From Winogradskya consettensis (lineage in GTDB: Bacteria > Actinomycetota > Actinomycetes > Mycobacteriales > Micromonosporaceae): DNA of 64,000 bases. The translations under genes and the position numbers were made by a program. The stretch is from NCBI RefSeq assembly GCF_018332715.1, contig NZ_BOQP01000006.1:186001-250000 (forward strand). Reading direction: 5' to 3'. Below are positions 29,838-38,922 of the stretch, in pieces. Positions within the stretch are counted from its first letter, which is position 1; every line of letters begins with the position of its first letter. The notes below the pieces were generated by a model. It was not told the DNA's origin and did no database searches. It saw nothing but the letters and a program-made list of their open reading frames with translations.

Positions 29838-30457
29838 GCGGACCTCGGTGCTCCCGGAAGCAGGACGTCGACCAGCGGGAACAGCGACTCCTCGATGTCG
29901 TCGCCGATGCGCTGGAACGTCTGGTCGCCGCGGCCCCACGGGTCGTCGAGGTCGTCGGCGGGCAGCGGTTCGCCGTCGGCGCGCAGGCTGTCCGCGGCCT
30001 CGACCAGGGCTGCCGCACGGGCCGCGAACGACTCCGGGTCGGTGCCTCCGGCCGGCAGGCCCTTGGGATCGAGGTCGCGCAGCAGACGGGCGAAATGACC
30101 GAGGACAAACGTACGGCTGGAAGCCCCCGGCAGCAGCGCATGCACGTAGTCGCTCTGGTCCGCCGTCGCCGTCAGCACCAGATCGGCCTCGGCGAGCTGC
30201 GCGCCGGTGAGCTTGCGGGCGGTGAAGCCCTCGGTGCTGGCACCACGCAGCCGGATCTGGCGCGCAGCGGGCGGGTTCATCTCCTCGCCCTCGTGCCAGC
30301 CACCCGTGCCGGCGCTCCGGCTGACCAGCAGGTCGTCGAGGTCGGCGTCGGGGTCCTGCTTGCCGAGGCGCTGCTGGGCGGCGAGCACCAGCAGCCGCTC
30401 GGCCATCGGCGACCGGCAGATGTTGCCCATGCAGACGTGCAGCACGGTGAAAGCCAT
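29834..30457 (-). CDS. Low-molecular-weight protein tyrosine phosphatase-like protein
   Basis: A 207-residue phosphatase of the arsenate reductase/LMW-PTP fold. The P-loop is CMGNICRS (residues 9-16), a CX5RS motif with the catalytic Cys9 and Arg15, and the general-acid Asp is in DLDDPWG near residue 173. The C-terminal third is longer than in classical enzymes. It stands between two Sua5 genes, 2 nt after the shorter one and overlapping the longer. In many actinomycetes a phosphatase follows sua5, so its role may be in phosphotyrosine control of envelope synthesis, but this is inference. Confidence 0.88.
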   Translation of the reverse strand: MAFTVLHVCMGNICRSPMAERLLVLAAQQRLGKQDPDADLDDLLVSRSAGTGGWHEGEEMNPPAARQIRLRGASTEGFTARKLTGAQLAEADLVLTATADQSDYVHALLPGASSRTFVLGHFARLLRDLDPKGLPAGGTDPESFAARAAALVEAADSLRADGEPLPADDLDDPWGRGDQTFQRIGDDIEESLFPLVDVLLPGAPRSA

Positions 30458-30459
30458 GA

Positions 30460-31104
30460 TCAGGATCCCGCCGGCTGGATGTCCGGAACGACGTCGCGCA
30501 GCTTCTCGAACGCCAGCGCGCCCTCCCGCAGCACCCGTGGCACGTCGCCGGTGACGTCGACGATCGTGCTCGGCGCCGGATCGTGGGCGACCCCGGCCTC
30601 GAGATAGATGCGGACGGCGTACTCCAGCTGGTCGCGCGCCTCCTCGGCGGTGACCGGCGCGGGCTGCCCGGCCTTGTTGGCGGTGGTGACCGCCATCGGG
30701 CCGATCTCACGCAGCACCTCGAGGGCCACCGGGTGCAGCGGCATCCGCACCGCGACCTTGCCGCCGGTCTCCCCGAGATCCCACTGCAGGCTCGGCGAGT
30801 GCTCGACGATGATCGTCAGCGCGCCCGGCCAGAACGCGTCGGCCAGCTCGCGCGCCGCCTTGGGCAGCGAGTAGACCAGTCCGTCGAGGGTGTGCCGGGA
30901 ACCGACCAGCACCGGCGGCGGCACCCGGCGGTCCACACCCCGCGCGGTCTGCAGCGCGGTGACCGCGTGCGGGGTGAACGCCTCCGCGCCCACGCCGTAG
31001 ACCGTGTCGGTGGGCATGACGACGAGTTCGCCGCTCTTGACCGCCTCAACGGCCGCGGCTATGCCACGGTCCCGCTCGGCAACGGCCCGGCAGTCATAGA
31101 GCAT
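30460..31104 (-). CDS. Sua5/YciO/YrdC family protein, threonylcarbamoyl-AMP synthase
   Basis: A 214-residue YrdC-domain protein without the Sua5 C-terminal extension. The motifs PTDTVYGVGAEAF, RRVPPPVLV, FWPGALTII and TTANKAG, then STIVDV, are present. The usual KxR...NPL segment is replaced by GVDRRVPPPVLV, a variant common in actinobacteria. It follows prmC, the position of the mycobacterial Sua5 gene (Rv1301), so it is probably the original t6A enzyme of this genome. The ATG at 31104 was chosen because the family begins there. Confidence 0.92.
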   Translation of the reverse strand: MLYDCRAVAERDRGIAAAVEAVKSGELVVMPTDTVYGVGAEAFTPHAVTALQTARGVDRRVPPPVLVGSRHTLDGLVYSLPKAARELADAFWPGALTIIVEHSPSLQWDLGETGGKVAVRMPLHPVALEVLREIGPMAVTTANKAGQPAPVTAEEARDQLEYAVRIYLEAGVAHDPAPSTIVDVTGDVPRVLREGALAFEKLRDVVPDIQPAGS

Positions 31105-31141
31105 CACACGATGCAGTCTGCCACGGTCGCCGCGACCGGCA

Positions 31142-32017
31142 TCACAGGCGGGAGGCTGTCGCAAATCTTGGGCGATCGGTCAGGTCGTTATGCCCGAATA
31201 CCCCGGTGAAGCGACCATCTGCGCGGAGCAGAGCGGGCACGTCGTCGCCGTGTACGTCGTCGTGCTCGATGCCGACCACGCCACCGGGACGCAGGAGGGC
31301 CGCGGCGAGCTTGATGACCGGGCGGATCACGCTGAGGCCGTCCGCGCCGCCGAAGACCGCCATCGCCGGATCGTGATCGGCGACCTCCGGGGGCACAGGG
31401 GTTCCGTCCGGCACGTACGGCGGGTTGCAGAGCAGCACGTCGACCCGGCCGTGAAGATCGCTGAGCAGGTTCGGATCGGTGACGTCGCCGGGCTGTACGC
31501 GTACCGAGGCAAAAGTCCTGGCATTGTCCCGGAGATAGACCAGGGCCTCGGGTGACCGCTCGACGGCGATGACCAGCGCGGGTTCGGCCTCGTCGGCGAC
31601 CGAGAGAGCGATCGCGCCCGACCCGCTGCACAGATCCACCACGGTCGCACCCGCCGCGGTGTGCTCGATGCCCCAGCCCGCGAGCAACTCGGTCTCGGGA
31701 CGCGGCACGAAGACGCCATCGCCGACCTGCAGCTCCAGATGCCGGAAAGCGGCCGTGCCGAGCACGTGCTGCAGCGGCACCCGCTGCGCCCGGAGCTCGA
31801 CCAATTCCTTGTATCGAAGCAGCTCATCGCCGCGCACGGTGTCGATGAGCACCAGCCGTCCACGACCCACCCCGAGCACGTGCGCGGCGAGCAACTCGGC
31901 ATCGACGCGTGGCGACGGGACCCCTGCCTCGGCCAGACGTCCGGCGGCAGCCGCCAGAGCGGGGCTCAATCGAGTCCGGTCCGTCCCCTCGGAGGGGTGT
32001 TCGTGCGCGAGTGTCAC
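31142..32017 (-). CDS. prmC: Release factor glutamine methyltransferase PrmC
   Basis: Methylates the Gln of the GGQ motif in release factors, using SAM. The 291-residue protein has the N-terminal helical domain (residues 1-85), GVFVPRPETELL near residue 108, the SAM motif VDLCSGSGAIAL and the catalytic NPPY near residue 202. The protein is part of the same conserved block as prfA, but a three-gene plus-strand insertion separates them here. GTG at 32017 is the first good start and no Shine-Dalgarno is visible before it. The sua5 start is 37 nt downstream. Confidence 0.95.
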   Translation of the reverse strand: MTLAHEHPSEGTDRTRLSPALAAAAGRLAEAGVPSPRVDAELLAAHVLGVGRGRLVLIDTVRGDELLRYKELVELRAQRVPLQHVLGTAAFRHLELQVGDGVFVPRPETELLAGWGIEHTAAGATVVDLCSGSGAIALSVADEAEPALVIAVERSPEALVYLRDNARTFASVRVQPGDVTDPNLLSDLHGRVDVLLCNPPYVPDGTPVPPEVADHDPAMAVFGGADGLSVIRPVIKLAAALLRPGGVVGIEHDDVHGDDVPALLRADGRFTGVFGHNDLTDRPRFATASRL

Positions 32018-32115
32018 GGCATAATCATGGGACGTCGCATCGCGGCGACGACCGGCCGGGTCGTCGATCGATGAGCGTCGTCGGCAGGAGGGGCCTGAAT
32101 GGCCGTGGCGGTCTC

Positions 32116-33621
32116 ATGACCTGGTTGGACCAGCTACCGGATTGCGTCGATGACCTCCGGCGGGCCGGCGACCTGCAGCAGGGCGGGCGCTCGGCCGAGG
32201 CGCTGGCCATCCTCGACAAGGTCCTCGAGGTCACGACCGACCCCATGACCAGGGCTTATGCGCTGGTGCAGCGATTCGGCGCGCTGATCAACCTCGGCCG
32301 CATCGCCGAGTTCGCCACCGCGATGACGATCGCCAGCAATGCCGTCTACGAGACCTCCGACCCCTACCTGCGCGGCCAGATGCACGCCTTCGCGGCCCTG
32401 GGCGCCCATCTGCAGAGCGCTCTCGATCGCGGCGTCACCCACCTCGTGCAGGCCTCCCGTGCGCTCGCGGCCGTGCCCGACGGCGACACCGAGACCGCGT
32501 GGGGCTGGCACGACCTCGCGATGGCCTACTCCTACCTGGGCTTCCACGGCCACGCCCTGACCGCGATCGAGCAGGCGCGGCAGGTCGGCGCCGGGGCCGG
32601 GATGGCCCCCGAGCTGTTCTTCGCCCCCGGCATCCGGCTGCGCAACGCGGTCTCGCTGGACCACCAGGGCGACACCGACGGCTGCCTGCGGGTGCTGCGT
32701 GACATCGATGTCGAGTTGTCCCGCTACATCTCCACCGGCGCCGCCGACCGGCTGCGGCCCAGCAGCCGCCCGGTCTACGGCTACGCCCTGGCCCGCCGGG
32801 CCGCCCTCGGCGAGACGCCCGAGACCGACGCGGGCGCCCTGCTCAACACCGGCGGCGACAGCGTCCGCTCCCGCGACCTGCGCCACCTCGGCGGCGTCTG
32901 CCTCGACATCGCCGCCGGCCGGCCCACCCGGGCACTGCGCAAGCTCGACGCCGTGCCCGTCTCACCGGAGATCCTCGGCCCCGCCGAGCCCGCCCGGTTA
33001 CGCAGCATCTGTTACGCCGTCGCCGGTGAGCACGAGGCCGCCCACTCGGCCGACCGCTACGCGTTCCGGCTCGCCGCCCAGCGCATCGACCGGCTCCGCG
33101 ACGGCTATCTCGACGGTGTGGCGGCCCGCCTCGACGCCCAGGAGACCCACCGCGACGCCGGGCGCTACGGCGACGAGACCCTCACCGACCCGCTCACCGG
33201 CCTGCCCAACCGCCGCCAGCTCGAACGTTACGTCTCGGCGATGCTGGCCCGGGGCGAGCGCGCGGCGATCGGGGTCTGCGACCTCATCGGCTTCACCGCG
33301 GTCAACGCACGGCACGGCCGGCACTGCGGCGACCTGGTGCTGCAGCGCATCGCAGGCGTGGTCAGCCGGGTCATGCGCCGCGGGGACTTCGTTGCCCGCT
33401 TCGCCGGTGACGAGTTCGTGGTCGTGCTCCCCGGCGCCGGCCCGACCCAGGCCGCCGAGGTCTCCCGCCGGATCAGCGCCGCCGCAGCCGGCGAGAATTG
33501 GCAGGTCCTCGTCCCGGGCACCCCGATCGGCCTGGCCGCGGGCTGGTCCGAGGTCGGCCCCGACCGGCGCAGCCTCAGCGCCGCCCTGGCAGCCGCGGCA
33601 GGGAACCGCACACCTGCGTGA
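32116..33621 (+). CDS. TPR-GGDEF diguanylate cyclase
   Basis: Makes cyclic di-GMP from two GTP. About 380 N-terminal residues are helical repeats of TPR type with no membrane segment. The C-terminal cyclase domain starts at DPLTGLPNRRQ and has the active-site AGDEF at residues 430-434, a GG(D/E)EF variant seen in active enzymes. Five residues earlier RRGD (421-424) is an intact inhibitory RxxD site. ATG at 32116 was chosen because it overlaps the stop of a 6-codon ORF with a perfect Shine-Dalgarno; an ATG at 32071 would add 15 residues. It overlaps the next gene by 4 nt. Confidence 0.85.
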   Translation: MTWLDQLPDCVDDLRRAGDLQQGGRSAEALAILDKVLEVTTDPMTRAYALVQRFGALINLGRIAEFATAMTIASNAVYETSDPYLRGQMHAFAALGAHLQSALDRGVTHLVQASRALAAVPDGDTETAWGWHDLAMAYSYLGFHGHALTAIEQARQVGAGAGMAPELFFAPGIRLRNAVSLDHQGDTDGCLRVLRDIDVELSRYISTGAADRLRPSSRPVYGYALARRAALGETPETDAGALLNTGGDSVRSRDLRHLGGVCLDIAAGRPTRALRKLDAVPVSPEILGPAEPARLRSICYAVAGEHEAAHSADRYAFRLAAQRIDRLRDGYLDGVAARLDAQETHRDAGRYGDETLTDPLTGLPNRRQLERYVSAMLARGERAAIGVCDLIGFTAVNARHGRHCGDLVLQRIAGVVSRVMRRGDFVARFAGDEFVVVLPGAGPTQAAEVSRRISAAAAGENWQVLVPGTPIGLAAGWSEVGPDRRSLSAALAAAAGNRTPA

Positions 33622-34886
33622 CGGTCATCGACCTGGGCGTTGTCGGCACTGTCCGGGACGGCAGGCCTGCGCCCCGCCCCCGTCGATTCCTTGTTCTCGG
33701 CCGGCTCCTCGCCGTGGCCTGCCTCCTCACCGTCACAGCGTCGGTGCCGCCACGACCCGATCCGTTCACGGCGCTGTGGAGCATCCCGCTGAACGACGGC
33801 CCGGACCAGTTCCAGACCGCCGAGGACGCCATCCACGTGCTCCACCACGGCCCGCCCAACCAGCTGATCACCTACTCGCTGAGGACCGGGGCGGTCCGTT
33901 CCACCGTCACGATGCCGGACGAGGCCCGGATCATCAGCGAGACCGCCGGCGACATCGTGCTGATCGCGCTCGGCGCCACGTCGCCGCCCTTCTTCGGGCG
34001 CGAGACGGTCGCGGTGGACACGGTGACCGGGCGGCAGCTCTGGCGCCTGCCCGGGGCGGTGACCGGCTTCGCCGACGGCCTGGTCCTGCTCAGCGAGTGG
34101 GGACCCGATGCCAGAACGGTCCGGACGCTGCGGGTGGTCGGCCTGCGCGACGGCGTCCAGGCCTGGTCCAGGAGCGCACCGTACGGCTGGGTGTCGACCG
34201 TGACCGACAAGGGCAGGATCATCACCGTCCTCGGCGACGGCCACGCCGAGGTCCGTACCCTCGCCGACGGCCGGCTCGTGGCACAGGGGGCGCTCCCCTG
34301 GACGGGGATCTCCCGGATCAACGCCCGGGACGGCATCCTCGTGGTCGAGAACTACGACGACGTCCGCCAGCAGAACAAGGTCACGGTGTTCGACCTCGCG
34401 ACGATGCGCCCGCAATGGGCCGCCGTCGCCCTGGGCAACGGCGGCATCGTCGACTGCGGCCCGGTCCTCTGCGGCTACGACGGCACCGGGGTCAGCGGAT
34501 GGGACCGGGCCACCGGCATCCAGCGCTGGTACAAGGCACGCACGAACGTCATCTACCCCCTCGACGGCGGCCGGGTCGGCACCAGCGTCGGCGAGCTCGG
34601 CACGGACGAGCTGGTGGTGCTCAGCGCGGAGAGCGGCGCGGTCGTCAGCCGAACGCCCCGGGCCAAGATGGTGCCGAGCCACGGCTCCGCGACCGTGTAC
34701 GTCCTGGCCACCACCGTGACCCCGTTCGCCCAGACCGCCGTGTGGCGCCTCGATCAGCACACCGGCAGGCCGACCCTGCTCGGCCTGATCGGCCAGCTGA
34801 TGGATTACAGCTGCGACAGCAGAGCAGAACTGCTGATCTGCGCAACGGCGGACGCACGCCTGGTCACCCTTGCCTACGCTGGCTGA
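33618..34886 (+). CDS. Membrane-anchored PQQ-like beta-propeller protein 1
   Basis: A 422-residue protein with a transmembrane anchor near residues 25-42 and an extracytoplasmic eight-bladed-like propeller of repeats of PQQ type (TGRQLWRLPG, DGVQAWSRSAP, TGIQRWYKA). Conserved Cys pairs (DCGPVLCG, then DYSCD ... LLICAT) suggest disulfides outside the cell. No enzyme motif is evident. The GTG start overlaps the GGDEF stop (GTGA), so its translation is coupled to the cyclase. Probably a binding or sensing protein; ligand unknown. It is paralogous to the next gene. Confidence 0.78.
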   Translation: MTVIDLGVVGTVRDGRPAPRPRRFLVLGRLLAVACLLTVTASVPPRPDPFTALWSIPLNDGPDQFQTAEDAIHVLHHGPPNQLITYSLRTGAVRSTVTMPDEARIISETAGDIVLIALGATSPPFFGRETVAVDTVTGRQLWRLPGAVTGFADGLVLLSEWGPDARTVRTLRVVGLRDGVQAWSRSAPYGWVSTVTDKGRIITVLGDGHAEVRTLADGRLVAQGALPWTGISRINARDGILVVENYDDVRQQNKVTVFDLATMRPQWAAVALGNGGIVDCGPVLCGYDGTGVSGWDRATGIQRWYKARTNVIYPLDGGRVGTSVGELGTDELVVLSAESGAVVSRTPRAKMVPSHGSATVYVLATTVTPFAQTAVWRLDQHTGRPTLLGLIGQLMDYSCDSRAELLICATADARLVTLAYAG

Positions 34887-34887
34887 C

Positions 34888-36243
34888 ATGGCCGTCATCG
34901 AGCTGGGGCTCGTCACGGGGGACGACGAGGAGCCGCGCGCGCCCGCCCGGCGCCGGGTCCGCCCGGGTGACATCCGGATCCTGGCCGCCGTGGTCGCCGT
35001 GCTCTGCGTCGTCGCGGTCACCGGCTCGGAACCGCCCGAGTCCCACGCGCCCGTGACGCTGTGGAGCGTCCCGCTGCAGGGCGGCAGCGACTCGTTCGCG
35101 TCCGAGGGCAGCAACGTCTATGTGCTCTCTTCCGGCGAAGGTTATGGGGCGCAGCGTTCTCTCACCGCCTACGACCTGCGTAACGGCACCGCCAGGTGGT
35201 CCGTGCAGGGCGTGGACGACGCGACGTGGATCGGGTCGGTCACGGACGGCGTGCTCACGCTGCCCGCCGCCGGCACCACGGTCGAATACGAGAACAGCGA
35301 CGGGTCCAAAGGTCTGCGCGAGTACACCCGGGACACGATCGCCCTCGACACCGCCACCGGTCAGGAGCTGTGGCGGCTGCGCGGCGAGTTCTTCTCGTCT
35401 GGCGGCGGGCGGGTGCTGCTCGGCGAATGGAACAGCGAGGGCAGCACCGTCAGCTCGTTGCGGGTGGTCGGGTTACGGGACGGGGTCACGGCCTGGAGGC
35501 GTACGGGCTCCGGGGCGCAGAGCTGGGTGACGACCAACGGCGTGCTCTCCGACCGGCTCGTCACCGCGACGGCGGAGGGCCTGGTGGAGGTGCTCGACTT
35601 CGCGGACGGGCACGTGGTGGCGACCCAGCGGCTGCCGTGGCAGCCCGCCGCAGACTCCTCGGAGCAGACCACCGAGCTGAGCGTCGAGGAGCACACGCTC
35701 TACCTGCGGACGGTCGACGGGGATCGGGGGCGGGTGGTCGCGTACGACACCGAGACCCTGCGTGAGCTGTGGCGGCTAGACAGCCGGCCCTTCGGCGGTT
35801 TCTACGCCTGCGGCCCGGTGATGTGCCTCAACGACGACAACGGCATCTCGGGGTACGACCCGGTGACCGGTCAGCTGCGCTGGCAGCGACCGGGCGGGGG
35901 CTACGCCTTCCCGCTGTACGACGACCGCCTCGTGGTCGACGAGGACCAGGACGGCTCCCGGCACTCCGTGATCGACGGCCGGACCGGCGCGACCCTGACC
36001 GACCTGGGCACCGCGACGCTCGTGTGGAGCTACACCGACGGATCCGACCAGGTGTACGCCCTGACCCGCACCACGCAACCACCCGGCGCGACGGCCGTCT
36101 CCGCGCTGGACAAGCGGACCGGCACGCTGGCCATGCGCGGCCTCATCCCCCAGGTCCAGGACTACGGCTGTCAGGCGGCGGAGAAACTGCTCGTCTGCGC
36201 CACCAACAACGCGCAGCTCTCCGTCACCGATCTGGCGTTCTAG
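34888..36243 (+). CDS. Membrane-anchored PQQ-like beta-propeller protein 2
   Basis: A 451-residue paralogue of the preceding gene with the same plan: N-terminal cytoplasmic tail (MAVIELGLVTGDDEEP), transmembrane helix near residues 34-50, then the propeller (TGQELWRLRG, DGVTAWRRTG, TGQLRWQRPG) with matching Cys positions (YACGPVMC, DYGCQ ... LLVCAT). The two start with similar residues (VIDLGVVG and VIELGLVT), so they come from a tandem duplication. It begins 1 nt after the stop of copy 1, so it belongs to the same cyclase operon. Ends 6 nt before the convergent prfA stop. Confidence 0.78.
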   Translation: MAVIELGLVTGDDEEPRAPARRRVRPGDIRILAAVVAVLCVVAVTGSEPPESHAPVTLWSVPLQGGSDSFASEGSNVYVLSSGEGYGAQRSLTAYDLRNGTARWSVQGVDDATWIGSVTDGVLTLPAAGTTVEYENSDGSKGLREYTRDTIALDTATGQELWRLRGEFFSSGGGRVLLGEWNSEGSTVSSLRVVGLRDGVTAWRRTGSGAQSWVTTNGVLSDRLVTATAEGLVEVLDFADGHVVATQRLPWQPAADSSEQTTELSVEEHTLYLRTVDGDRGRVVAYDTETLRELWRLDSRPFGGFYACGPVMCLNDDNGISGYDPVTGQLRWQRPGGGYAFPLYDDRLVVDEDQDGSRHSVIDGRTGATLTDLGTATLVWSYTDGSDQVYALTRTTQPPGATAVSALDKRTGTLAMRGLIPQVQDYGCQAAEKLLVCATNNAQLSVTDLAF

Positions 36244-36249
36244 AGTGCT

Positions 36250-37341
36250 TCAGGGCCTACGCCCGATTTCGGTGCCACCGGCGAGACGGGCGGCCCGGTC
36301 GGCCTCGGCGAGGGCGTCGAGCACGGCATCCAGTTCGCCGCCCAGAGCCAGATCGAGGTTGTACGCCGTGTAGCCGATGCGGTGGTCGCTGATCCGGTTC
36401 TGCGGGAAGTTGTACGTCCGGATGCGCTCCGAGCGGTCGACCGTCCGGACCTGCAGCTTGCGCGCGTCGGAAGCGGCCGCGTCGGCCTGCTCCTGCGCGA
36501 TCGCCAGCAGCCGGGACCGCAGGATCCGCATCGCCGACTCGCGGTTCTGCAGCTGGCTCTTCTCGTTCTGGCAGCTCACGACCGTGCCCGTCGGCAGGTG
36601 CGTGATCCGCACGGCCGAGTCGGTGGTGTTGACGGACTGCCCGCCGGGCCCCGACGACCGGAACACGTCGACCCGCAGGTCACCGGGCTCGATCTGGACG
36701 TCGACGTCCTCCGCCTCGGGCAGCACCAGCACCCCGGCGGCCGACGTGTGGATGCGGCCCTGCGACTCCGTGACGGGCACGCGCTGCACCCGGTGCACGC
36801 CGCCCTCCCACTTCAACCGCGACCAGACCCCGTGACCACCGGCGGGTACGCCCTTGGTCTTGACCGCGAACGAGATGTCCTTGACCCCGCCGAGGTCCGA
36901 GTCCTGAGCCTCGATCACCTCGACGACCCACCCGTGACGCTCCGCATAACGGGTGTACATCCGCACCAGGTCGCCCGCGAACAGCGCCGACTCCTGGCCG
37001 CCCTCGCCGGCCTTGATCTCGACGATCACGTCCTTGGCGTCGTGCGGATCGCGCGGGATCAGCATCTCGCCGAGCTTCTCCTCCAGCGCGGGCAGCACCG
37101 CGGCGACGGCCTCGACCTCACTGGCGAACGAGGAATCCTCGGCTGCCAGCTCCTTCGCCGCGGCCAGGTCGGCGCGCGCCGCCTCCAGCTCGTTGTTGGC
37201 GGCGGAGATCGGCGCGAGCTCGGCGAAGCGGCGCCCGACCCGGCGCACGAGGGCCTGGTCGGAGTGGATGGAAGGGTCTTCCATCTGCTTCTCGAGCTGG
37301 GCGTACTCATCCAGGAGCTGACTCAGCCGGTCGTTACTCAC
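36250..37341 (-). CDS. prfA: Peptide chain release factor 1
   Basis: Recognises UAA and UAG in the ribosome and triggers peptidyl-tRNA hydrolysis. The 363-residue protein has the codon-recognition PxT motif ([10 protein letters not shown] near residue 190) and the universal GGQ motif at residues 233-235, the target of PrmC. Starts with GTG after GGGAGAA. It follows rpmE on the same strand across a strong hairpin. The normal downstream partner prmC has been displaced by the cyclase operon. Confidence 0.98.
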   Translation of the reverse strand: MSNDRLSQLLDEYAQLEKQMEDPSIHSDQALVRRVGRRFAELAPISAANNELEAARADLAAAKELAAEDSSFASEVEAVAAVLPALEEKLGEMLIPRDPHDAKDVIVEIKAGEGGQESALFAGDLVRMYTRYAERHGWVVEVIEAQDSDLGGVKDISFAVKTKGVPAGGHGVWSRLKWEGGVHRVQRVPVTESQGRIHTSAAGVLVLPEAEDVDVQIEPGDLRVDVFRSSGPGGQSVNTTDSAVRITHLPTGTVVSCQNEKSQLQNRESAMRILRSRLLAIAQEQADAAASDARKLQVRTVDRSERIRTYNFPQNRISDHRIGYTAYNLDLALGGELDAVLDALAEADRAARLAGGTEIGRRP

Positions 37342-37380
37342 TGCTTCTCCCTTATCAACACTCCTGGGCCGAACATGCCA

Positions 37381-37419
37381 ACGGCGCCCGGCCCCGCTCA
37401 GTGCGGGTCCGGGCGCCGT
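37381..37419 (-). terminator. Terminator between rpmE and prfA
   Basis: A perfect 11-bp inverted repeat ACGGCGCCCGG / CCGGGCGCCGT encloses a second stem CCCGC-TCAGT-GCGGG. It starts 9 nt past the rpmE stop. There is no T run, but the stability suits an actinobacterial terminator or attenuator ahead of prfA. Confidence 0.65.
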
Positions 37420-37427
37420 GGAGGCAG

Positions 37428-37655
37428 TTACTTCTTCTTGGTACCGCCGGCGTTGACCTTCGCGTACTTCGCCTGGAACTTGGCGACGCGACCCGCGGTG
37501 TCCAGCACGCGCTGCTTGCCCGTGTAGAACGGGTGGCAGGCGCTGCAGGTCTCGACACGGATGTCGCCCTTGGCGGTGCTGCGGGTCTGGAACGTGGCGC
37601 CGCAGGAGCAGATGACCTCAGTGGCCGTGTACTCCGGGTGGATTCCGCTCTTCAT
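37428..37655 (-). CDS. rpmE: Ribosomal protein bL31 (zinc-binding form)
   Basis: Large-subunit protein bL31 of the ribosome. The 75-residue protein keeps the zinc ligands Cys16, Cys18, Cys37 and Cys40, so it is the C+ form which is replaced by a Cys-free paralogue under zinc limitation in actinomycetes that have one. The N-terminal KSGIHPEY and the basic tail are typical. It is monocistronic in practice because a strong hairpin follows. The divergent upstream region is shared with the RNA repair cassette. Confidence 0.97.
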   Translation of the reverse strand: MKSGIHPEYTATEVICSCGATFQTRSTAKGDIRVETCSACHPFYTGKQRVLDTAGRVAKFQAKYAKVNAGGTKKK

Positions 37656-37848
37656 GTTTACTCGGTCCCTCTCGATGAACGGGTCGCCGGGTCGCCGTCG
37701 TGCTGAAGGCGTGAACCGGAACCTTTACTGGCCGATGTATCAGTCTGCCATGCCGGGCACCTCCGGAAGAAATCGGAGGCGGCAGGTGGTACGTGGTCGA
37801 TAACGTGAGGCGCCCTCGGGGCATTCCCCAAGCTGGAAGGAAAGTGCC
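37656..37848. promoter_or_regulatory. Divergent control region rpmE / RNA repair cassette
   Basis: 193 bases between two divergent starts. An inverted repeat CCTCCG-N8-CGGAGG lies at 37760-37779 and could be an operator or part of an mRNA hairpin. AAGGAAAG precedes the ATG of the ligase by 4 nt. No clear -35/-10 pair and no zinc-uptake-regulator box were seen. Confidence 0.35.
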
Positions 37849-38922
37849 ATGACGCTGCTCGCTGACGTCTTCGACCCGGCCGACCTGGCCGCGGCGATCG
37901 AGGCCGGGCTGGTGCGGGTGCAGCGTCATCCCTCGAAGCCGTTCTCGATCTACAACTACACCGAGGCTGCGCAGTATTCGGGCGCCTGGACCCCGGTGAC
38001 CCTGGCCTGCCGGGGCTTGATCATGGACTCGGATCTCGAGATCCTGGCGCGTCCCCTGAAAAAATTCTTCAACCACACCGAGTCGCACGCACCGGTCCTC
38101 GACCCCGCCGCGAAGGTTGTGGTCACGGACAAGCTCGACGGCTCCCTCGGGATCGTCTACCCGGACGGCGAGGGCTGGGCGGTGGCTACGCGCGGGTCGT
38201 TCGCGTCGGAGCAGGCTCAGCACGCGACGGAGATCCTGCGCGGGCGTTATGGGGCTTTTGTCCCGCCGACGGGGCTGACTGTGCTCGTGGAGATCATCTA
38301 TCCGGCCAACCGGATCGTGGTCGATTACGCGGGGCTCGATGATCTGGTGCTGCTCGGGGCGGTGGAGATCGCCACCGGGCGGACGCACGGGCCCGAGGCG
38401 GTGCCGGAGTGGCCCGGGCCGGTTGTCGAGACGTTCGCCTATGCGACGCTCGCCGACGCGCTCGCCGCTCCGACCCGGGAGGGCCAGGAGGGGATGGTCG
38501 TGCACTTCGTCGACAGTGACGAGCGTGTGAAGATCAAGTACGCCGAGTACGTACGGCTGCATCGGCTGGTGACGGGGCTTTCCGACCGTACGGTATGGGA
38601 AGTGCTCGTGGCCGGTGGCGACCTGGACGCGCTGACGGAACCCCTGCCCGACGAGTTCCACGCGTGGGTGACCGGGGTCGCCACCGAGCTCGTCGCGGCC
38701 GTCGACGCGATGGCGGAGGACGTGGAGAAGGAGTTCGCGGCGATCGTGGCCGCCCTGCCCGACGGGTGGGGCCGGCGTGAATTCGCTGCTCAGGCGCTGA
38801 AGAGCCAGCACCGGGGCGCGCTGTTCCTGCGCCTCGACGACAAGGACTACCGGCCCGGGCTCTGGACCCTCGTGAAGCCCGCCGGAGCCCACTTGACGCC
38901 CGCCGCAGAAGGAATCTCCTGA
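37849..38922 (+). CDS. T4 Rnl1-like RNA ligase
   Basis: ATP-dependent ligase that seals 3'-OH and 5'-phosphate RNA ends through a lysyl-AMP intermediate. The 357-residue protein matches the length of T4 RnlA (374) and has the nucleotidyltransferase motifs in order: motif I KLDGS with Lys95, motif III VEIIYPANRIV, motif IV EGMVVHF and motif V VKIKYAEY. The N-terminal ACRGLIMD segment is also typical of the Rnl1 type. The C-terminal 100 residues form the specificity domain. It is the first gene of a three-gene cassette; its TGA overlaps the ATG of the kinase/phosphatase. Phage-like in character, but no phage genes are near. Confidence 0.93.
   Translation: MTLLADVFDPADLAAAIEAGLVRVQRHPSKPFSIYNYTEAAQYSGAWTPVTLACRGLIMDSDLEILARPLKKFFNHTESHAPVLDPAAKVVVTDKLDGSLGIVYPDGEGWAVATRGSFASEQAQHATEILRGRYGAFVPPTGLTVLVEIIYPANRIVVDYAGLDDLVLLGAVEIATGRTHGPEAVPEWPGPVVETFAYATLADALAAPTREGQEGMVVHFVDSDERVKIKYAEYVRLHRLVTGLSDRTVWEVLVAGGDLDALTEPLPDEFHAWVTGVATELVAAVDAMAEDVEKEFAAIVAALPDGWGRREFAAQALKSQHRGALFLRLDDKDYRPGLWTLVKPAGAHLTPAAEGIS

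Noticed and set aside
29838..30710. Long in-frame extension upstream of the Sua5 gene
   Set aside because: The extra 290 residues are out-of-frame reading of the phosphatase gene; Sua5 sequence begins at the GTG at 29837.
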